This document shows positions 32,758 through 42,423 of a stretch of 64,000 bases of DNA, piece by piece. Source of the DNA: Kocuria coralli. Its GTDB lineage: Bacteria > Actinomycetota > Actinomycetes > Actinomycetales > Micrococcaceae. The notes beneath the pieces are model-generated. The model worked only from the letters and a program-made list of their open reading frames with translations. It did not search any database and was not told where the DNA came from. The stretch spans positions 157,023 through 221,022 of the forward strand of contig NZ_ML708613.1 in assembly GCF_008831305.1 (NCBI RefSeq), in the 5' to 3' direction. A program made the translations under genes and the position numbers. Each line of letters begins with the position of its first letter. Position 1 is the stretch's first letter.

Positions 32758-34509
32758 CTATTTTACGGTGCCGGCACTCCTTCCGACTCTTGTCTCCCCG
32801 AGATCCAGGCGAGTGCCGTGCCATCGATGGCGGATCCACCGGTCGTGAGTGCTCATGACGACCGTGCCGTCCCAGCCCTCGAGGGCCGCCTCGAGGTCCT
32901 CCGCCAGTGCCAAGGCGAGGTGGTTGGTGGGCTCGTCGAGCAACAGCACGTCCGGCGGGTCGGCCAGCAGACTCGCCAGGGCAACCCGCCGGCGCTGACC
33001 CGGCGACAGCTCCTCCGGAAGGCGCCCGCAGTCCGAGGGCCGCAGCAAGCCCAGGTCCACCGCCGTGTCCATGGCTTGCTCGAAGGCCTTCGGGGAAAAG
33101 GCCTCCGGGGAGAAGGTTTCTAGGGAAGCCGCGTCGGACTCCTCCCGGCCCGTCCAGATACTGCCCGAACTGCTTCCGCTGTCGTCCTGCCGCAGGAATC
33201 CGACGCGCACTCCTGGATCGATCCACGTCTCACCCCGCTGGGCACCGAGGTGGCCAGCCAGCACCGCCAGCAACGTGGACTTGCCGCTGCCGTTCGGCCC
33301 GGTGACCAGGAGATGCTCGCCACGATCCACGGTGAGGTCAATGGGTCCCAGGCGCCCCGTCACCACCAGATCACGGACCTCGATGACCGGGTCGCTCTTC
33401 GCCGCGGCGGGGCCCTGATCGGGCAGGGCCTGCAGGCGCAAGGGGACGGGCGGAGGCAGGATCGCCTGACGGTCGATCTCCTCCAGTCGTCGCTGGGCGT
33501 TGCGGGCCCTCCGGGTCAAGGTGGAGGCCGCCCGGTCGGCGTAGAACTTCTGGGCGATCCGGGCTTCGGACTTCGCCGTCGTGCGGTGGAAGAGGTCACT
33601 GGCCTCGAGCTGGGTCTCGGCCAGCCAGCGCCGGCGCTGCTCCTCCTGGTCCGCATAGCGCTGCGCCCAGGTGACGTGCCCTTCGCGGCGCTGCTGGAGG
33701 TAGCTCGTATATCCGCCGGTGAACGCCGTCCCCTGGATGTCACCGCCGCGGCCGTAGGGGTCCAGGCCCGGATCCAGGTCGATCAATGCCCCCGCCGCCT
33801 GGTCCAGGAACCAGCGATCGTGGCTGGCCACCAGGACCGGCCCGCGCCAGGCCCGGAGCTGTCCCATGAGGAACTCCACGGCGTCGTCGTCGAGATGGTT
33901 GGTCGGCTCGTCCAGCAGCAGGGCCTCGGGCGAGCTGAGCAGCAGCAGAGCCAGATCCAGGCGTCGCTGCTGTCCACCGGAGATCTGGTCCAGCCGCCGT
34001 TGCCGGTCCACGGCACCCAAGCCCAGCCCATTCAACGTGGCGGCGATGCGGGCATCCAGGGTCCACAGCCCGAGCCGTTCGGCCTGGGTCAGGGCGGCGT
34101 CGTACTCCTCGGCCCAGTGCGGGTCATCCGGATGCTCCGCCATCTGCACCCCGACCTCCTGGATCCTGCGGTCCAGCGCGCGCAGCTCCGCCGTGGCCAC
34201 GGCGATCGCGTCGCCGACGGTCGTCGCCCGGCCCCGCAGGTCCGGGGCAGTCTCCTGACTCAGATAGCCCAGCGACGACGGCGCCAGGACGGTGCCCGCG
34301 GTGGGCTGCAGAACTCCGGCGACGATACGCAGCAGCGTCGACTTGCCGCTGCCGTTCTCACCGATGAGGCCGGTGACCCGGCCGGGCGGGGCGATCAGCG
34401 AGACGTCGCTCAGAATGGCGGTCTCCGGGTGGCTGTCGTAGTGGAACGAGATGCCGCTGACCTGGATGGGGGACAGCTGCGAGCGTGATGAAGCGGGTGC
34501 CTGGGGCAT
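32758..34509 (-). CDS. ABC-F family ATPase (ribosome-associated / antibiotic protection type)
   Basis: A 583-aa soluble protein with two ABC domains and no membrane segment. Walker A motifs are GENGSGKST near residue 50 and GPNGSGKST near 400; signatures are ISGGQQRR and LSPGQRRR; Walker B motifs end in LLLDEPTNHL in both halves, a mark of ABC-F. The inter-domain linker (P-site tRNA interaction motif) is arginine-rich (AQRYADQEEQRRRWLAETQ). It may be a translation factor or give resistance to ribosome-targeting drugs, like Vga/Msr/Lsa proteins; subclass cannot be fixed. Confidence 0.9.
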   Translation of the reverse strand: MPQAPASSRSQLSPIQVSGISFHYDSHPETAILSDVSLIAPPGRVTGLIGENGSGKSTLLRIVAGVLQPTAGTVLAPSSLGYLSQETAPDLRGRATTVGDAIAVATAELRALDRRIQEVGVQMAEHPDDPHWAEEYDAALTQAERLGLWTLDARIAATLNGLGLGAVDRQRRLDQISGGQQRRLDLALLLLSSPEALLLDEPTNHLDDDAVEFLMGQLRAWRGPVLVASHDRWFLDQAAGALIDLDPGLDPYGRGGDIQGTAFTGGYTSYLQQRREGHVTWAQRYADQEEQRRRWLAETQLEASDLFHRTTAKSEARIAQKFYADRAASTLTRRARNAQRRLEEIDRQAILPPPVPLRLQALPDQGPAAAKSDPVIEVRDLVVTGRLGPIDLTVDRGEHLLVTGPNGSGKSTLLAVLAGHLGAQRGETWIDPGVRVGFLRQDDSGSSSGSIWTGREESDAASLETFSPEAFSPKAFEQAMDTAVDLGLLRPSDCGRLPEELSPGQRRRVALASLLADPPDVLLLDEPTNHLALALAEDLEAALEGWDGTVVMSTHDRWIRHRWHGTRLDLGETRVGRSAGTVK

Positions 34510-34836
34510 GGCTCTCCTGGGAACGTGGGATGCTCCCGCCGGGCGTGATCCCCGTGGGCTCGCCGGCCCTGGCGATCATGAGCCGGGCTGGCTGAGCTTC
34601 TCCGCACGGGGCGCCGCAGACGCGGGACGGTGCACGTTCACAACTTCATGGGAGGGAGCATAACCAGTTCCGGGGGCTCATGTCAGCCCCGCCCCGGCTC
34701 CGAGGCCGTCGCGGGTGCCAGCGGATCCGGCGCGCTACCGGACAACCATCGCGCGCTGCGACACAAGTCACACCGCCGCCGAAGCTCAGACTGATCGATA
34801 CCCGAACCACTGACCCCGATGCTGGAGGGGATGTCC
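34510..34836. other. Divergent intergenic region, 327 bases
   Basis: It lies between the ABC-F gene (minus) and amidohydrolase gene (plus). It contains the ABC-F leader. A seven-codon reading (ATG at about 34663 on the minus strand, MLPPMKL) could be a leader peptide but lacks a ribosome site. No gene is otherwise supported. Confidence 0.35.
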
Positions 34837-36477
34837 ATGAGTCAGCAGACAACCGTTTTCAGGGGCGGTGCCATCGAGACATTGGAGCCGGGCATCGGCC
34901 GGGTGCGAGCGCTCGCCGTGCGCGACGGTGTCGTGGTCGCCCACGGCGAGGAAGCGGAATCCCTGGCAGGTTCCGGCAGCGCCGTGACCGTCGACGTCGG
35001 GGATTTCGCGATGCCCGGGCTCATCGACTCCCACAACCACCACGCCCTGGCCGGGCAGATCGACCTGTACGAGCTCCAGGTCTCCCCGATGGCCCCCCTC
35101 GATCAGATCCTGGAGGCCGTGGCCGCCCGCGCGGCTTCCCTGCCGGAAGGGGCCTGGGTGGTCGGAGGCAGCTGGGGGTCGGTCCTGCACGACGCCCTGC
35201 AGGCACCCGGTGCTCTCGCCCGCCTCGATGCGGCATCCGGGGGCCACCCGGTGATGCTCCGCGATGACAGCAAGCACAACCGGTGGGCGAACTCGGAGGC
35301 GCTGCGCCGGGCGGGGATCGATCAGGACACCCAGGATCCGCCCGGAGGCCAGATCCTGCGCACCGACGGACTGCCCAACGGGGTGCTGCTCGAAGCGGGC
35401 GGCGTCCTGGTCGAGCACGTCCTGGGGCGCGAGGAGCCCATGACGGCGGAACGGCTCGCGGCCTCGAGCGAACGCGCCATCGGGATGCTGCACAGTTACG
35501 GTGTCACGGCCTTTCAGGATGCTGCCGCCTCCGCGCAGCTGCTGCACGCACTGCACGACCTCGACACGGAAGGCCGGCTGCACGCCTGGGTGGTGACGAG
35601 CATGCTCGTCAACGACTTCATCTTCGGAACGGATCCGCTCGGTGAGCCGATCATCGCCGAACGCGGGTCCACGGCATCGCCCCATCACCGGCCGGACTTC
35701 ATCAAGATCTTCCTCGACGGCGTGCCGCCCTCTCGCACCGGAGCCTTTCTCGAGTCCTATCTGCCCGACGAATGCGGCCACCTGACGAACGGTGAGCCCA
35801 CCATGTCCCAGTCCGAGCTGACCGGCTGGCTGCGCTCGGCGGCCGAACGCGGCATCGGCGCCAAGGTGCACTGCACGGGCGACGCCTCCGTGCACATGCT
35901 GCTCGATGCAGCCGAGCAGCTCCGGGGCGAAGGCTTCGCGGACACCCGCTGGCACGTCGCCCACGGTCAGTTCGTGGCCCCGGACGACATCCCGCGGTTC
36001 GGCCGCCTCGGCGTGACGGCGGAGGTCTCGCCCCAGATCTACTACCCGGGCGTTATCCCGCAGGCGATCGCCGCCGTCCTGCCGGCCGACCGGGCGGGCA
36101 GGATGCAGCCGAATCGCTCCCTGATCGACTCCGGGGCCCGGGTGGTCGGCGGCTCCGACTGGCCCGTGAGCGTGACCCCCGACGTGTGGAGAGCGGTTTA
36201 CGGGCTCGTGACCCGACAGGACCCTTCCCGCTCCTACCCCGGCGCGCTCTGGCCCGAGCAGGGGATCACGCTCGACGAGGCGGTGCGCGCCTATACGTCG
36301 GAGAGTGCCAGGGCCCTGGGGATCGACGACGTCGGGGGGAGCCTCGCGCTCGGCAAGTCGGCGGACATCGTCTCCCTCAGTGCCGACCCTTGGAACGTCG
36401 ATATCGAGGACGTTCCCAGCATCCATGCCAAGGGCACCTGGTTCGCGGGCGCTCAGGTCTTCGAGGAGAGATCATGA
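34837..36477 (+). CDS. Amidohydrolase family protein (YtcJ-like, Amidohydro_3)
   Basis: A 546-aa metal-dependent hydrolase. Metal motif DSHNHHA near residue 64, HCTGDASVHMLLDA near 346, WHVAHGQF near 372 and GGSDWPVS near 442 define the YtcJ branch. These enzymes hydrolyse N-substituted amides or formamides; the natural substrate is unknown. ATG 34837 is used because GGAGGGG sits 6 bases before it. The next gene, an MFS transporter, overlaps by ATGA, suggesting uptake of the enzyme's substrate. Confidence 0.87.
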   Translation: MSQQTTVFRGGAIETLEPGIGRVRALAVRDGVVVAHGEEAESLAGSGSAVTVDVGDFAMPGLIDSHNHHALAGQIDLYELQVSPMAPLDQILEAVAARAASLPEGAWVVGGSWGSVLHDALQAPGALARLDAASGGHPVMLRDDSKHNRWANSEALRRAGIDQDTQDPPGGQILRTDGLPNGVLLEAGGVLVEHVLGREEPMTAERLAASSERAIGMLHSYGVTAFQDAAASAQLLHALHDLDTEGRLHAWVVTSMLVNDFIFGTDPLGEPIIAERGSTASPHHRPDFIKIFLDGVPPSRTGAFLESYLPDECGHLTNGEPTMSQSELTGWLRSAAERGIGAKVHCTGDASVHMLLDAAEQLRGEGFADTRWHVAHGQFVAPDDIPRFGRLGVTAEVSPQIYYPGVIPQAIAAVLPADRAGRMQPNRSLIDSGARVVGGSDWPVSVTPDVWRAVYGLVTRQDPSRSYPGALWPEQGITLDEAVRAYTSESARALGIDDVGGSLALGKSADIVSLSADPWNVDIEDVPSIHAKGTWFAGAQVFEERS

Positions 36478-37667
36478 ACCAGCTGAAAGCCGCGCCTCCT
36501 GACCACAGCAGCCGCATCTACCTGTTCACGGGCGTCTACGCGGCGGTGCTCTACACAGTGCTCCTGGTGGCTCCGGTCATCGCCGGCCCGCTCATCGTCA
36601 AGTTCGGCCTCAGCCCCGCCCAGGTGGGGCTGCTGTTCTCGCTCGAACTCGGCGCCTTCAGCCTGGCGACCGTACCCGCCTACCTGTGGCTCACCCGGGT
36701 GCCGCTGACCGTGTCGGTCACGGTCTGCACGATCATCATCGCGATCGGCCACGTGGTCTCCGGCTTCGTCACGGACTTCGGCCTCCTGCTGGTGACCCGC
36801 GTCGTCACGTCCCTGGCCGCCGGCTCGATCACGGTCGTGCTGCTCGCCCTGGGCCCTCGGACCCGCAATCCGGGCCGGGCCTTCGGGATCTTCGTCGTGG
36901 CGCAGCTGGTCATGGGCGCTGCGATCCTCGCGCTGTTTCCGCTGATCTACGCCGGTGCGGATGTCTCCGCCATCTACTGGACCCTCGCGGGGCTGACGGC
37001 GGTGTGCCTGGCGTTCGTGCCCGCCCTGAGGGGCATCTCCCTGAGCGTGCCGACGGCCGGCGGTCATACCCGGCTGGATCCGGCCAAGCGGACGCGGTTC
37101 TTCGCCGGCCTGGCCGCGATCCTGCTGTTCTACGTGGCGCTCAGCGGCATCTGGTCGTTCATGGGTCAGATCGCCATCGGATCCGGAGCCGAGGAAGGAC
37201 CGGTCGCGACCGTCCTGGCGATCGCGACGGCGGCCGGCATCGTCTCCGCCCTGGTCGCCACCGTCATGGGCGAGAGTCCCCGCCGCGGCCTGTATCTGAT
37301 CCTGGGACTGGCCGGGATGGCCGTTTCCGTCCTGCTGCTGCTCGGCTCCGGTGCGCTCGTGGTGTTCGTGATCGCCGCGGTCCTGTTCAAGTTCGCCTGG
37401 ACGTTCGTGCTGCCCTACCTGCTCTCCGGGGTCTCGGCGCTCGGGGGCGGTGCGCAGACGATGAACACCACCAACCTCATGATCGGGGGAGGGTTCGCCA
37501 TCGGCCCGATCATCTCCGGCTGGCTCGTCCAGACCAGCGGCGGCTACTCGTCGATGATCTGGTTCGCCGTCGTCTGCCTGATCGCATCCCTCGGGTGCGC
37601 GTGGGTGCTCTCCTCCGGGCGGCTCATCGAGCCCGCCCCGGAGAAGACCGGGCCCACGGCGGCCTGA
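36474..37667 (+). CDS. MFS transporter coupled to amidohydrolase
   Basis: A 397-aa major facilitator with 12 predicted helices (IYLFTGVYAAVLYTVLLVAP at the start; SMIWFAVVCLIASLGCAWVL at the end). The start ATG overlaps the amidohydrolase stop. No drug-efflux or sugar motifs allow a substrate call; import of the amide cleaved by the partner enzyme, or export of its product, is inferred. Confidence 0.82.
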   Translation: MNQLKAAPPDHSSRIYLFTGVYAAVLYTVLLVAPVIAGPLIVKFGLSPAQVGLLFSLELGAFSLATVPAYLWLTRVPLTVSVTVCTIIIAIGHVVSGFVTDFGLLLVTRVVTSLAAGSITVVLLALGPRTRNPGRAFGIFVVAQLVMGAAILALFPLIYAGADVSAIYWTLAGLTAVCLAFVPALRGISLSVPTAGGHTRLDPAKRTRFFAGLAAILLFYVALSGIWSFMGQIAIGSGAEEGPVATVLAIATAAGIVSALVATVMGESPRRGLYLILGLAGMAVSVLLLLGSGALVVFVIAAVLFKFAWTFVLPYLLSGVSALGGGAQTMNTTNLMIGGGFAIGPIISGWLVQTSGGYSSMIWFAVVCLIASLGCAWVLSSGRLIEPAPEKTGPTAA

Positions 37668-37689
37668 GGTCCCGGCCCTCTCGCGCGGA

Positions 37690-38466
37690 TCAGCCGAACG
37701 CCAGGGTGGGGACGTCCACCACGTGCGCACCGCCGTCGACGACCATCGTGGACGCATGGACGTAGCTCGCGTCCGGGCCGAGCAGGAACGCGATGACCCC
37801 GGCGATCTCGGCGGGTATTGCCGCCCGCCGCAGCGGGACGTCCTTGGTGACGGCGGCGTAGGCCCCCTCGACGTCGGCCGCGCCGCCGCTCTCGACGAGC
37901 ACGCCCATCTCCTCGTCCGCCATGGGCGTGCGCACCCAGCCGGGGCACACGGCATTCGCGCGCACCCCGCGGGCCCCGTAGTCGCGGGCGATCGAGCGCA
38001 TCAGGCCGAGCAGGGCGTGCTTGCCCACGGTGTAGCCCACCGTCTCCGCCGCCGCGCGGATGCCCGCGAGGGAGGAGACGATGACGATGCTGCCGCGGGA
38101 GGCCTCGAGCAATGGCAGCGACTCCCGGGCCGTGACGAACGCCGTGGTGAGGTTGATCTCCAGGCTGGAGCGCCATGCCTCGTCGGAGGTGTTCGTGACC
38201 GAGTCGTAGCCGTGCCCACCGGCGTTCGCGACCACGCCGTCCAGCCTGCCGAACCGGTCCTTGACGGTTTCGACGAGCGAGCGCATCGCCTCCCCGTCCG
38301 CCGCGTCCGCGGGGATCGCGGTGATGCGCTCGTGCGTGGCCGCCACCGCCTCGAGCGGCCCGGGACGACGGCCCGAGATCACGACCTCGGCGCCGTCGTC
38401 CGCGAGCCTGGTCGCGACGGCGGCGCCGATACCGGTCCCGCCGCCCGTCACTAGATGTACGCTCAT
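37690..38466 (-). CDS. SDR-family oxidoreductase in MoaF operon
   Basis: A 258-aa short-chain dehydrogenase: TGGGTGIGAAVATRLADDG near residue 8, NAGGHG near 87, catalytic Ser in VIVSSLAG and Tyr/Lys in YTVGK near 150, then NAVCPGWVRTPM. The R after beta2 (SGRRPG) suggests NADP. It lies 94 bases after the MoaF-like gene on the same strand. In enterobacteria the moaE-moaF pair combines an SDR with MoaF in the monoamine regulon, so the pair here may be the equivalent; substrate is unknown. ATG 38466 has GAGGAG upstream. Confidence 0.85.
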   Translation of the reverse strand: MSVHLVTGGGTGIGAAVATRLADDGAEVVISGRRPGPLEAVAATHERITAIPADAADGEAMRSLVETVKDRFGRLDGVVANAGGHGYDSVTNTSDEAWRSSLEINLTTAFVTARESLPLLEASRGSIVIVSSLAGIRAAAETVGYTVGKHALLGLMRSIARDYGARGVRANAVCPGWVRTPMADEEMGVLVESGGAADVEGAYAAVTKDVPLRRAAIPAEIAGVIAFLLGPDASYVHASTMVVDGGAHVVDVPTLAFG

Positions 38467-38560
38467 CTGCTGTCTCCTCGACGTCGTAGTGCTCACCGCG
38501 CCCCGGGCGATCCGGTGGCCGGTTCGTTCAGTGACTCAGTAAGTGACTCAGTGGGCGGGC

Positions 38561-39325
38561 TCAGTAGGTGGTGGTGTTCAGGATCGCCGCGGTGGCCCCG
38601 ACCGGGAAGTTCGCCAGCGAGTCGGCGTCGAAACCGTCGTTGCCGAAGATCTTCCCGTCGGTGCGCATCGCGTCGAGGTCGATGAGGATGAGCCCGAGGG
38701 TCGGCACGATCTTCTCCCGCCATACGAAGAGGGTCAGCTTCTCGTCGATGCCGATGTGGTGGCAGGCGTCGGTGTCGGCCAGGTCGCGTTCGACGCCTTC
38801 GATGCAGTGCCACGTGTACAGCGTCGGGGTGAGGTAGACGTGCTCGTAGGATTCCGTGGGGGAGTAGCGGTAGTGGTTGCGCAGGCCCACGAGCTCGGTG
38901 GTCGGGGCGTGCACCGGCGCGGAGGAGCCGTCCAGGTACCCGTGGGTGAAGCGTGCGACGACTCCGGTCGGCTCGTCGCCCCGCTGCACCCGGGTGTAGG
39001 CGCTCTCCGCCCGGGTCTCGGCGTCCGGCAGCTCACCCTCGACGACCGTGATCAGGCCGGCTTCGGTGTCGAGGACGAAGGAGGTCGAGACCGCGTCCAC
39101 GACGCCGTCCACCAGGTAGATCCGGGGCCGGACCGAGGTCACCCGGACGGGCACGTCCCGGTTCTCGCCCCAGGAGGCGACGCCGTCGCCGATGACGAGC
39201 GAGGCCAGGCCCTCGATGTCGGTCGTGAAGGTGCGGCCCGCCAGGTCGGTGACCGGCTCCAGGATCTCTGCCTCCGGTGCGAAACCGTGTCCGAGCGCGC
39301 CGACGGGGATGAATGACTCGGTCAT
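38561..39325 (-). CDS. MoaF-like protein (monoamine-regulon type)
   Basis: A 254-aa soluble protein with the two MoaF halves. The N-terminal half has FIPVGALGHGFAPEAEILEP and LAGRTF; the C-terminal half has VYLTPTLYTWHCIEGVERDL and LFVWREKIVPTLGLILIDL, ending in FPVGATAAILNTTTY. MoaF folds as a lipocalin-like barrel; despite its name the Klebsiella protein belongs to the monoamine (tyramine) regulon rather than being proven in molybdenum cofactor synthesis. ATG 39325 follows AGGAGG. It heads a two-gene unit with the SDR. Confidence 0.78.
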   Translation of the reverse strand: MTESFIPVGALGHGFAPEAEILEPVTDLAGRTFTTDIEGLASLVIGDGVASWGENRDVPVRVTSVRPRIYLVDGVVDAVSTSFVLDTEAGLITVVEGELPDAETRAESAYTRVQRGDEPTGVVARFTHGYLDGSSAPVHAPTTELVGLRNHYRYSPTESYEHVYLTPTLYTWHCIEGVERDLADTDACHHIGIDEKLTLFVWREKIVPTLGLILIDLDAMRTDGKIFGNDGFDADSLANFPVGATAAILNTTTY

Positions 39326-39553
39326 GCTGTGCCTCCTGGGTGGGAATGCGTGACGGCCCCGGTCACGGCACCCCTGGCGTCCTTGCGGGGGCCGGTGCGG
39401 CCGGAACCGAGGATCCGACGGCGGTGCCGGATCATGTCGTGATTCCACGATAGGAAGCGGCATGCTCCACGGGTTAGGACTCCCGCGCAGAGAGCTTGTC
39501 GCTGCGGGCGTCGGGCCGGCCGGCCGAGACGGGCGGGTCCGGCGGCTGATCCG

Positions 39554-39976
39554 TCAGGAGCGGGCGACGGGGAACATCTGCGCCCGGGCGTCGGAGGAGG
39601 AGACCACCTGCTTGCCGAAGGGGAAGCAGGTGACGGGAATGAGCTTGATATTGGCCCATGCCAGGGGCAGGCCGATGATCGTGACGGCCTGTGCCACGGC
39701 GGTCACCACGTGACCCAGCGCCAGCCACCAGCCGGCGATCACGAACCAGACCACGTTGCCCAGGGTGCTGAACCCGCCGGCCCGGCCGGTCTCGACGACC
39801 TCACGGCCGAAAGGCCACAGGACGAAACCCGCGATGCGGAAGGATGCCAGGCCGAAGGGGATCGTGACGATCAGCAGGCAGGCCAGGACGCCCGCCACCG
39901 CGTAGCCGAGGAACAGCACCCACCCCGCCGTGATCAACCAGATGATGTTCAGGATGAGGGAGATGATCGTGCGCAT
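39554..39976 (-). CDS. YccF-family membrane protein
   Basis: A 140-aa inner-membrane protein with two YccF repeats: LILNIIWLITAGWVLFLGY...LLIVTIPFGLASFRIAGFVLWPFGREVV and NVVWFVIAGWWLALGHV...ITIIGLPLAWANIKLIPVTCFPFGKQVV (each shown in part). Each unit carries the W-x-x-AGWWL and PFG-(R/K) pattern. Function is unknown in all bacteria. Confidence 0.88.
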   Translation of the reverse strand: MRTIISLILNIIWLITAGWVLFLGYAVAGVLACLLIVTIPFGLASFRIAGFVLWPFGREVVETGRAGGFSTLGNVVWFVIAGWWLALGHVVTAVAQAVTIIGLPLAWANIKLIPVTCFPFGKQVVSSSDARAQMFPVARS

Positions 39977-40017
39977 GAATCCACTCTATCGGCGGGGGTT
40001 TCCCCTGCCCACAGTCG

Positions 40018-41466
40018 TCAGCGCGTTGCCTGCCGGGTTTCCCCGGCGCGCAGCCGCTCGAGTCTGGCCACCAGATGCCCCACGATCAGGAGGGCGACGA
40101 CCAGCAGGGCGGTGGCGAGGATCTGGAAGCGGACGTCCGGGACCGTCAGCCCCAGGCCGACGATCACGGCCACCACGAGCAGCGCGAACCAGTTGGTGAA
40201 GGGGAAGCCCCACCCGCGCATCGGCAGATGCTCGCCGTTGCGCTCCGCCCGGCGCCGCAGGATCAGATGGGAGATCAGGGTGGCCAGCCAGGTCACGATC
40301 AGGGTGGAGCCCACGATGTTGAGCAGGATCCCCAGGATGGCCTCCGCCCACAGGTAGTTCAGCAGGACGGCCACGAACCCGAAGGCGGTGGAGGTCAGCA
40401 CCGCGGCCACGGGGACCTGGCGGGCGTTGACCTTCGTCAGCGCCCTGGGGGCCAGGCCCCGGGAGGAGAGCGAGAAGACCATCCGGGAGGCCCCGTACAG
40501 GTTGGCGTTGAGCGACGACAGCAGCGCGATCACGATGATGAGGCCCAGGATCGCGCCCAGCCCCGGCAGCCCCGCCCGGTCCAGGACCGCCACGAACGGA
40601 GAGGTGCCCAGGGACTCCGAATCCCAGGGGAGGGCGATCACCATCAGGGCGACCGAGCCCATGTAGAACAGCAGGATGCGCCACACGATGGTGCGGATGA
40701 CGCGGGAGACGTTGCGGGCGGGGTCGGCCGTCTCCGCAGCGGCGACCGCCACGATCTCGATGCCGCCGAACGCGAAGGCGACGACGAGCAGTCCCGCCGC
40801 GATGCCGGCGATCCCCATGGGCATGAAACCGCCGTGCTCCGTCAGGTTGGCCAGCCCCGGCGGGTCGGCGGGCGTGCCGCCCAGGAGGAACACGACCCCG
40901 ATGATGAGGAAGGCCACCACCGCCCCCACCTTGAGCATGGAGAACCAGAACTCGAACTCGCCGAACTTGCCCACGCCCATCAGGTTGATGGCGGTGAAGA
41001 CCACCATGAAGACCAGGGCCAGGAACCACTGCGGCAGGGCGGGCCACAGCTCCACCAGCAGCTGCGCGGAGGCGGTGGCCTCCGCCGCGATCACCAGGCA
41101 CAGCTGGATCCACCACAGCCACCCCACCATGAAACCGGCCGCCGGCCCCAGCGCCCGCTCGGCATAGACGGAGAACGCCCCGGAGGCGGGGTGGTGGGCG
41201 ACCATCTCACCCAGCGACCGCATGACCAGGATGACCACCAGGCCCGCGATGACGTAGGAGACGAGCACGGCGGGCCCCGCTGCGGCGATACCCGCCCCCG
41301 AGCCGACGAACAGGCCCGCCCCGATCGCCGAGCCCAGGCTCATCATGACCAGGTGCCTGGCCTTCATCGAGGTGCCGAGGTTCACCCCTGCGTGCTTGGT
41401 CACGGTCGGGGCGTCCTGGGAGGCGCCGGACACGACATAGGACGATCCGGTGGAAGGGGGTGTCAT
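40018..41466 (-). CDS. Amino-acid permease (APC superfamily, LysP/GabP-like)
   Basis: A 482-aa, 12-TM secondary transporter. The first helix carries MMSLGSAIGAGLFVGSGAGI and the helix 3-4 region SLGEMVAHHPASGAFSVYAERALGPAAGF, both standard for AAT-family amino-acid permeases. ILRRRAERNG lies in the last cytoplasmic loop. It is divergent from the TetR gene; its 5' end overlaps the TetR promoter region, so TetR may affect it too. Amino-acid specificity is not readable. Confidence 0.88.
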   Translation of the reverse strand: MTPPSTGSSYVVSGASQDAPTVTKHAGVNLGTSMKARHLVMMSLGSAIGAGLFVGSGAGIAAAGPAVLVSYVIAGLVVILVMRSLGEMVAHHPASGAFSVYAERALGPAAGFMVGWLWWIQLCLVIAAEATASAQLLVELWPALPQWFLALVFMVVFTAINLMGVGKFGEFEFWFSMLKVGAVVAFLIIGVVFLLGGTPADPPGLANLTEHGGFMPMGIAGIAAGLLVVAFAFGGIEIVAVAAAETADPARNVSRVIRTIVWRILLFYMGSVALMVIALPWDSESLGTSPFVAVLDRAGLPGLGAILGLIIVIALLSSLNANLYGASRMVFSLSSRGLAPRALTKVNARQVPVAAVLTSTAFGFVAVLLNYLWAEAILGILLNIVGSTLIVTWLATLISHLILRRRAERNGEHLPMRGWGFPFTNWFALLVVAVIVGLGLTVPDVRFQILATALLVVALLIVGHLVARLERLRAGETRQATR

Positions 41467-41563
41467 GGCAGGGAAACTAACACCGCGCGCCCCGGCTCAG
41501 GAACCGGACGTGCCGTCGGTCTCACGGCGATGCCGGACCGGGCCGACATTGCTCCGCAAGAAG

Positions 41564-41578
41564 TTGCACTTCGTGCAA
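41564..41578. promoter_or_regulatory. TetR operator palindrome
   Basis: TTGCACTTCGTGCAA is a perfect inverted repeat (6-base arms, 3-base spacer) ending 21 bases before the tetR ATG. Its left half TTGCAC can serve as a -35 with TACGTT 18 bases on as -10, so bound repressor would block tetR transcription, and probably the MMPL pump downstream. Confidence 0.55.
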
Positions 41579-41599
41579 TTACCTGGCTACGTTTTCCTC

Positions 41600-42319
41600 A
41601 TGAAGCTGAGCACGATGACACCACCGGGCGCGGCGGCGTCCCTGGGGCCACTGACTCCGCTGACCCCGCCGACTGACAAGCGCGAAGCCCTGAAATGGCG
41701 CAATCGCCGCGCCATCGTGCAGGCCGCCGCGCAATTGGCGCGTGAGCGCGGCCTGGAGGGGTTCACGGTCAAGGACCTCGCCGCGGAGGCGGGGGTCTCC
41801 CGGCGCACGGTCTTCAACCATTTCGCCAGGACGGAGGACGCCGTGCTGGGCGCCTTCGTGGACAGCGTGGCATCGCTCTACGGCGTGGTCGAAGAGGCCC
41901 TCGCCGGGCAGCGTTTCACGGATCTGCCCCAGGCGCTGGAAGGGTTCATCCGGGCCGCCCGGCAGATGGACGTCATCGGAACGGTGTGCCAGGCCATCGT
42001 TCCCTTCCATCCCCCGAACTGCCGTGGGGGCCTGTACTCCCACGAGCAGTTCGAGCTGCTGGCGGTTCAGGCCACCAACGCGGTCACGCGCAAGATCGTG
42101 GAGCTCCTGCAGGAGAAGGTCGACGGCGCGGATCCCTTCCTCGTGCGCCTCATGGGCGAGTCCCTGAACACCGCCGTGTGCGTCAGCGCCCAGCACTGGT
42201 TCGAGACCACCCACGGGGAGCTCACCGACCAGACCAGGGGACTGTGGGACGAGCTGCTGGGCCAGGCCGTGCGTGGGGTCCAGGTCGGTTTCGGCCGGCC
42301 CTCGTCCTCGTTCGGGTAG
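41600..42319 (+). CDS. TetR-family transcriptional regulator
   Basis: A 239-aa repressor. The helix-turn-helix is RRAIVQAAAQLARERGLEGF then TVKDLAAEAGVSRRTVFNHF, residues about 35-82, followed by a helical ligand domain with no readable specificity. The ATG at 41600 is preferred; longer readings pass through the palindrome at 41564-41578. It lies 104 bases ahead of the MMPL pump gene and is almost certainly its repressor. Confidence 0.9.
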   Translation: MKLSTMTPPGAAASLGPLTPLTPPTDKREALKWRNRRAIVQAAAQLARERGLEGFTVKDLAAEAGVSRRTVFNHFARTEDAVLGAFVDSVASLYGVVEEALAGQRFTDLPQALEGFIRAARQMDVIGTVCQAIVPFHPPNCRGGLYSHEQFELLAVQATNAVTRKIVELLQEKVDGADPFLVRLMGESLNTAVCVSAQHWFETTHGELTDQTRGLWDELLGQAVRGVQVGFGRPSSSFG

Positions 42320-42423
42320 CCGGAGAGCGCCCGATCCCCCAGAATCCTTGAAAGCCCGAACCGGCAGGAACTTCCCAGAACGAACGTCTGCCGGCGTTCA
42401 GCAACACGAAAGGGTCAAGTCAC

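Noticed and set aside
34640..34663. Seven-codon leader peptide upstream of the ABC-F gene
   Set aside because: There is no ribosome site and no pair of alternative hairpins that would indicate attenuation.
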